From Bog-1198 sp963727045 (GTDB taxonomy: Bacteria; Pseudomonadota; Gammaproteobacteria; Steroidobacterales; Steroidobacteraceae), in contig CAVSES010000001.1 of assembly GCA_963727045.1 (NCBI GenBank), positions 62,001 through 126,000 on the forward strand: 64,000 nucleotides of DNA, written 5' to 3'. Positions within the stretch are counted from its first letter, which is position 1. The number at the start of each line of letters is the position of its first letter. Shown one piece after another: positions 62,430 to 64,000 of the stretch. Made by a program: the position numbers and the translations under genes. The notes below the pieces were generated by a model that was given only the letters and a program-made list of their open reading frames with translations, was not told where the DNA came from and did not search any database.

Positions 62430-62450
62430 CCCTTGGAAATCGCGGCGGCT

Positions 62451-63491
62451 TCAGCGCGGGTCCGCCGGCAGATCTTCCAAAGGGATGCCTGGAATGCCTT
62501 GCCGGATGTCGGCGGAGAAAGTGCCGCTGCGGTCGGCATTCTTGGCGCGCTCGGTGATGCGTCCACGCTCGCGCAGCTCCTTGAGCGAAAAGCGCTGATC
62601 GAGGCCCCCGACGCGATAGACGTATTCGGGCAGATAGCCGGAGAAGATGAGCCGGTAGCTCAGCGGCAGATAGCCGACGATGCGCTTCATCATGTGATAC
62701 ACGAGCGTGGTGCAATTGACGGTAAGCGTGTTGTAGAAGCGCGGCTTGCGCACCAAGGTATTGGCCTCGTCGAGGTAGCCCAGGAACAGCGAGCGCATTG
62801 CGGACACCGGCATGCGCATCCGGTACAAATAGTCGTCTTCGCCGCGGACGTTGGTCCGAACGCGGATCACGTCGCGCTCGTCGGCTGCAAGGACGCTGAG
62901 TTCGAATTCCTTGAAGAAGCCGCCGATCTCGGAAAAGCTCTCGGTTTTTTCGCGGCGAATTTCCACGGAAAACACCACATGCTCTCCTCCCCCGAAACCG
63001 AACGACACCAGCATGTGCGCGATCGCGGGTCCCTTCCAGTACGACATGATCATATCGACCGAATCCAGGCGATCCAGATCGTAGCTGCGCGTGTCCCAGC
63101 GCTGCGTATAGTCGGTATCGCTGCGCCACTCGAAATTGCGCACGTTGTGCAAGGTCGCGCGGTTGCCGTCAACCGTGCCGGAGGTCATTTGAGCCACATC
63201 GTCGGCCCAGACTCGATCGTTCGACGGCGCGATCCGATGCCACCAAATCTGAAGGCCGCCGAACGCCAATGCGAATGCCAGCAGGGCGACCTCGATCCGG
63301 CCGTGCCAGAAGGCGGCGAGCAGGGCGAGGCTGAAGGCTGTCCATAGACACACGCCCACAATCTTCAATCCGCTGCCGCCCTGAATTTGATACCAGAGCG
63401 CGAAGGCGCCCCAAATTGCCGAGAATCCAATAACGAGGGTGGCCGGCAGTATGGCGGCGAACCGCAAGATGCTTGCCGCGCCGATGGCCAT
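62451..63491 (-). CDS. DUF4105 (Lnb N-terminal-like) membrane protein
   Basis: 346 residues from ATG 63491. Three hydrophobic segments at about 7-80 form a membrane anchor. The rest matches DUF4105: RNFEWRSDTDYTQRWDTRSYDL, FGFGGGEHVVFSVEIRREKTESF and LTVNCTTLVYHMMKRI, which includes the conserved Asn-Cys-Thr. Family function is not established; relatives are periplasmic domains in lacto-N-biosidase operons and envelope proteins. It precedes the end of the MetC-type gene. Confidence 0.82.
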   Translation of the reverse strand: MAIGAASILRFAAILPATLVIGFSAIWGAFALWYQIQGGSGLKIVGVCLWTAFSLALLAAFWHGRIEVALLAFALAFGGLQIWWHRIAPSNDRVWADDVAQMTSGTVDGNRATLHNVRNFEWRSDTDYTQRWDTRSYDLDRLDSVDMIMSYWKGPAIAHMLVSFGFGGGEHVVFSVEIRREKTESFSEIGGFFKEFELSVLAADERDVIRVRTNVRGEDDYLYRMRMPVSAMRSLFLGYLDEANTLVRKPRFYNTLTVNCTTLVYHMMKRIVGYLPLSYRLIFSGYLPEYVYRVGGLDQRFSLKELRERGRITERAKNADRSGTFSADIRQGIPGIPLEDLPADPR

Positions 63492-63496
63492 GGAGC

Positions 63497-64000
63497 CTAG
63501 GCCTGTGCTTCCATCGCATCCAGCGCCTGAGCCAGATCGGCGATCAGGTCCGGCGCTTCTTCCAGGCCGATGTTGAGCCGCACCAGCCGATCGCCGTAGT
63601 TTCTGCCGGGACGATCGAGATTTGGATACGCGACGACCAGGCTGGTGACGCCGCCCCAGCTGAACCCTATCTTGAACAATGTCAGCCGATCCGCGAAGCT
63701 CATCACCTGGGCGGCTGTGAATCGCTCGTCGAAAACGATTGAAAAAATACTGGAGGAGCCGGTGAAGTCGCGCCGCCAATGCTCGTGCCCGGGGCAGGAC
63801 TCGAGGGCCGGGTGCAGCACGGTTTTGATGTTCGGGTGCCGCGCCAACCATCGCGCCACGTCCAGGGTGGTTTTCTCCAGCCGCTCCAGCCGGATGCCCA
63901 GGGTCTGCAGCCCGCGAAGCGCGAGGCTGCAATCATCCGGCGAAACGGCCATGCCCAGCTGTTTGTAGGCGGAACCGATTGCCGCGTAGGCGCCGGCGGC
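63497..64000 (-). CDS. metC: Cystathionine beta-lyase-type PLP enzyme, C-terminal part
   Basis: Partial at the window edge; about 167 codons are visible, reading from the right edge. The C-terminal domain of Cys/Met metabolism PLP enzymes is clear: GMAVSPDDCSLALRGLQTLGIRLERL, HPALESCPGHEHWRRDFTG, and FKIGFSWGGVTSLVVAYP with a final RLNIGLEE. The CPGHE and SWGG strings favour MetC (beta-elimination of cystathionine to homocysteine) over MetB. The lysine-PLP segment lies outside the window. Confidence 0.85.
   Translation of the reverse strand, partial: AAGAYAAIGSAYKQLGMAVSPDDCSLALRGLQTLGIRLERLEKTTLDVARWLARHPNIKTVLHPALESCPGHEHWRRDFTGSSSIFSIVFDERFTAAQVMSFADRLTLFKIGFSWGGVTSLVVAYPNLDRPGRNYGDRLVRLNIGLEEAPDLIADLAQALDAMEAQA

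Noticed and set aside
1..64000. Mobile elements, prophage, CRISPR, tRNA or rRNA
   Set aside because: I found no transposase, integrase, phage gene, direct-repeat array, attachment-site pair or cloverleaf-like sequence.

Overview
The window is GC-rich, densely coded Proteobacterial chromosome. The gene families (AceA-AceK, Bfd-Bfr, OmpW, HpaR-type aromatic catabolism, an Ada-like repair protein, HAE-type RND efflux) and the short operons with 4-bp ATGA overlaps fit a Gammaproteobacterium, or less likely a Betaproteobacterium, with an aerobic, versatile heterotrophic life. The exact taxon cannot be fixed from the window. No rRNA, tRNA, CRISPR array, prophage, insertion sequence or integrase is visible; the region looks like ordinary chromosome with one catabolic island.

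Layout. 1-3.3 kb: end of an RND efflux operon. 3.1-7.8 kb: glyoxylate bypass block (aceA-aceK, with a divergent Xre/ScfR-type regulator), followed by a small beta-rich protein. 8.2-8.9 kb: iron storage (bfd-bfr) with a Fur-like site. 9.1-13.1 kb: xth-gph-hydrolase-beta-lactamase-fold esterase, all on + and closely spaced. 13.3-19.1 kb: a TPR diguanylate cyclase, a lipoprotein alpha/beta hydrolase and a PAS histidine kinase. 19.1-20.7 kb: DNA alkylation repair pair (Ada-like protein plus a nucleic-acid oxygenase-type 2OG enzyme). 20.8-24.7 kb: polyamine-type ABC importer operon. 24.9-29.6 kb: AllA-like protein, HAD phosphatase, ChaA, M20 peptidase and cupin.

29.6-38.2 kb is the most interesting part: an HpaR-centred cluster for homoprotocatechuate (3,4-dihydroxyphenylacetate) meta-cleavage. 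Rightward genes are hpaG1-hpaG2-hpaE-ligA-ligB(hpaD)-hpaF-hpaH-hpaI. They encode cleavage, semialdehyde oxidation, isomerisation, decarboxylation, hydration and aldol cleavage, in principle to pyruvate and succinate semialdehyde. Leftward are hpaR, a VanA-like Rieske oxygenase and a probably exported HD-domain protein. A near-perfect palindrome lies between the two arms. The usual 4-hydroxyphenylacetate hydroxylase hpaBC is absent, the ring-cleavage enzyme has a separate LigA-type subunit, and HpaF has lost its catalytic N-terminal proline.

38.2-64 kb: HDOD protein, an OmpW porin whose last codons are frameshifted, a second lipoprotein hydrolase paralogous to the first, XdhC, a PAS-GGDEF-EAL protein, an alpha/beta hydrolase, an MsbA-like exporter, a PRC-barrel protein, an MFS carrier, a glycogen-debranching-type glucosidase opposite a frameshifted glycosyltransferase, an EamA carrier, a PuuB-like oxidase, SelO, an orphan ModA, a sorbosone-dehydrogenase/cytochrome c fusion, DUF302, an acyl-CoA ligase, a DUF4105 protein and the end of a MetC-type lyase.
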